From NCBI GenBank assembly GCA_036835325.1, contig DAITMF010000090.1, forward strand, positions 1-6,807: DNA of 6,807 nt, in the 5' to 3' direction. Each line of letters begins with the position of its first letter. The stretch's first letter is position 1. The notes beneath the pieces were generated by a model, which did not search any database, was not told where the DNA came from, and saw nothing but the letters and a program-made list of their open reading frames with translations. The translations under genes and the position numbers were made by a program. Below are positions 6,332 through 6,807 of this stretch, in pieces. This DNA is from CAMCHP01 sp036835325. GTDB lineage: Bacteria > Bacteroidota > Bacteroidia > Flavobacteriales_D > Sanyastnellaceae.

Positions 6332-6807
6332 CAGGCAACGGTTTGGGGAGTGACTTCGAGGGCTTTTCCGCGGACGTCTTCATCGAAGACACCGTGGTTG
6401 TAAGCGAGTTGTCCGTTCACAAACGTCTTTTCAACCGAAGTCCGGAAAGCCGTGCCTTCAAGTGGCGACCATCCGCATTTGTACAGGATGTTTTCTTTGG
6501 AAACGGTAAAACCTTTGTTCATGTTGACCAGCACGAGGTCGGCATAGCTGCCTTCGCTGATAAATCCGCGGTCGGTCATGCGGTACAACAGGGCCGGATT
6601 GTGGCACATCTTCTCGACGATTTTCTCGAGGGTGATTTTGCCATCGAGGTAGAATTCGAGCATGCAATGCAGGGTGTGCTGCACCATGGGCGCGCCCGAC
6701 ATCGAGTGAAAGTAACTCTTGTCTTTCTCTTCAAGCGTGTGCGGCGCGTGATCGGTGGTCACGAGGTCGATGCGGTCATCGATCAGCGCTTGCAGCAAGC
6801 CGTCGCG
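6331..6807 (-). CDS. pyrC: Dihydroorotase, C-terminal part
   Basis: The frame runs open into the window edge, so the N-terminal part, including the first HxH metal ligands, is missing; 158 residues are visible. Dihydroorotase catalyses the reversible cyclisation of carbamoyl-aspartate to dihydroorotate in the cytoplasm, the third step of pyrimidine synthesis. The visible part carries the amidohydrolase signature TTDHAPH (17-23 from the edge), where the aspartate is the catalytic base and metal-site residue and the histidines contact substrate. It is followed by SGAPMVQH (37-44), KMCHNPALLY, RGFISEGSYADLVLVN and CGWSPLEG near the C-terminus, all typical of the long bacterial form found in Bacteroidota. 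The closing segment, TFVNGQLAYNHGVFDEDVRGKAL, is the usual amidohydrolase terminal beta-sandwich. The TGA stop at 6331-6333 overlaps the next start by one base (TGATG), which indicates coupling to the DUF6671 gene. Confidence 0.94.
   Translation of the reverse strand, partial: RDGLLQALIDDRIDLVTTDHAPHTLEEKDKSYFHSMSGAPMVQHTLHCMLEFYLDGKITLEKIVEKMCHNPALLYRMTDRGFISEGSYADLVLVNMNKGFTVSKENILYKCGWSPLEGTAFRTSVEKTFVNGQLAYNHGVFDEDVRGKALEVTPQTVA

Noticed and set aside
5807..6403. Plus-strand frame of 198 codons and a neighbouring 166-codon frame across the DUF6671 gene
   Set aside because: Both are antisense to the conserved DUF6671 blocks and have biased composition with no family resemblance.

Overview
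The window looks like a chromosomal stretch from a member of the Bacteroidota, probably a Flavobacteriales-like lineage with unusually high GC. The YfhO-type protein and dihydroorotase resemble Bacteroidota forms, genes are tightly packed, and Shine-Dalgarno sequences are not evident before the start codons. This is a judgement from protein patterns, not a database placement.

Plus strand, 1-4704: the window opens inside the 3' end of a gene for a probable exported protein with a PKD-like beta-sandwich start. After a 95-bp gap come two large membrane protein genes sharing an ATGA stop/start overlap. The first is a YfhO-family GT-C-like protein of 888 residues. The second is an unclassified polytopic membrane protein of 438 residues with features of glycan polymerases or glycosyltransferases. 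They look like one translationally coupled envelope-glycan unit. Eight bases further on lies a small gene for a minimal nucleotidyltransferase (MNT), at about 45% GC against roughly 60% around it, without a HEPN partner in the window.

Minus strand, 6807-5016: three genes run leftwards as a likely operon. They are the C-terminal part of dihydroorotase (pyrC, cut by the window edge), a DUF6671-type protein with four C-terminal CxxC pairs, and a DUF1801 protein. pyrC and the DUF6671 gene share a TGATG junction. The operon meets the MNT gene tail to tail with three bases between stop codons.

The most interesting point is that the DUF6671 gene is split into two frames. The break sits exactly at a T TTT TTC heptamer in the correct phase for -1 slippage, followed after 5 nt by a possible two-part stem-loop. 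A -1 shift would restore a 276-residue protein. This may be programmed frameshifting, a real disabling mutation, or a one-base assembly error in a T7 or C3 run; the last is the simplest explanation. I see no RNA genes, CRISPR arrays, insertion sequences or convincing terminators.
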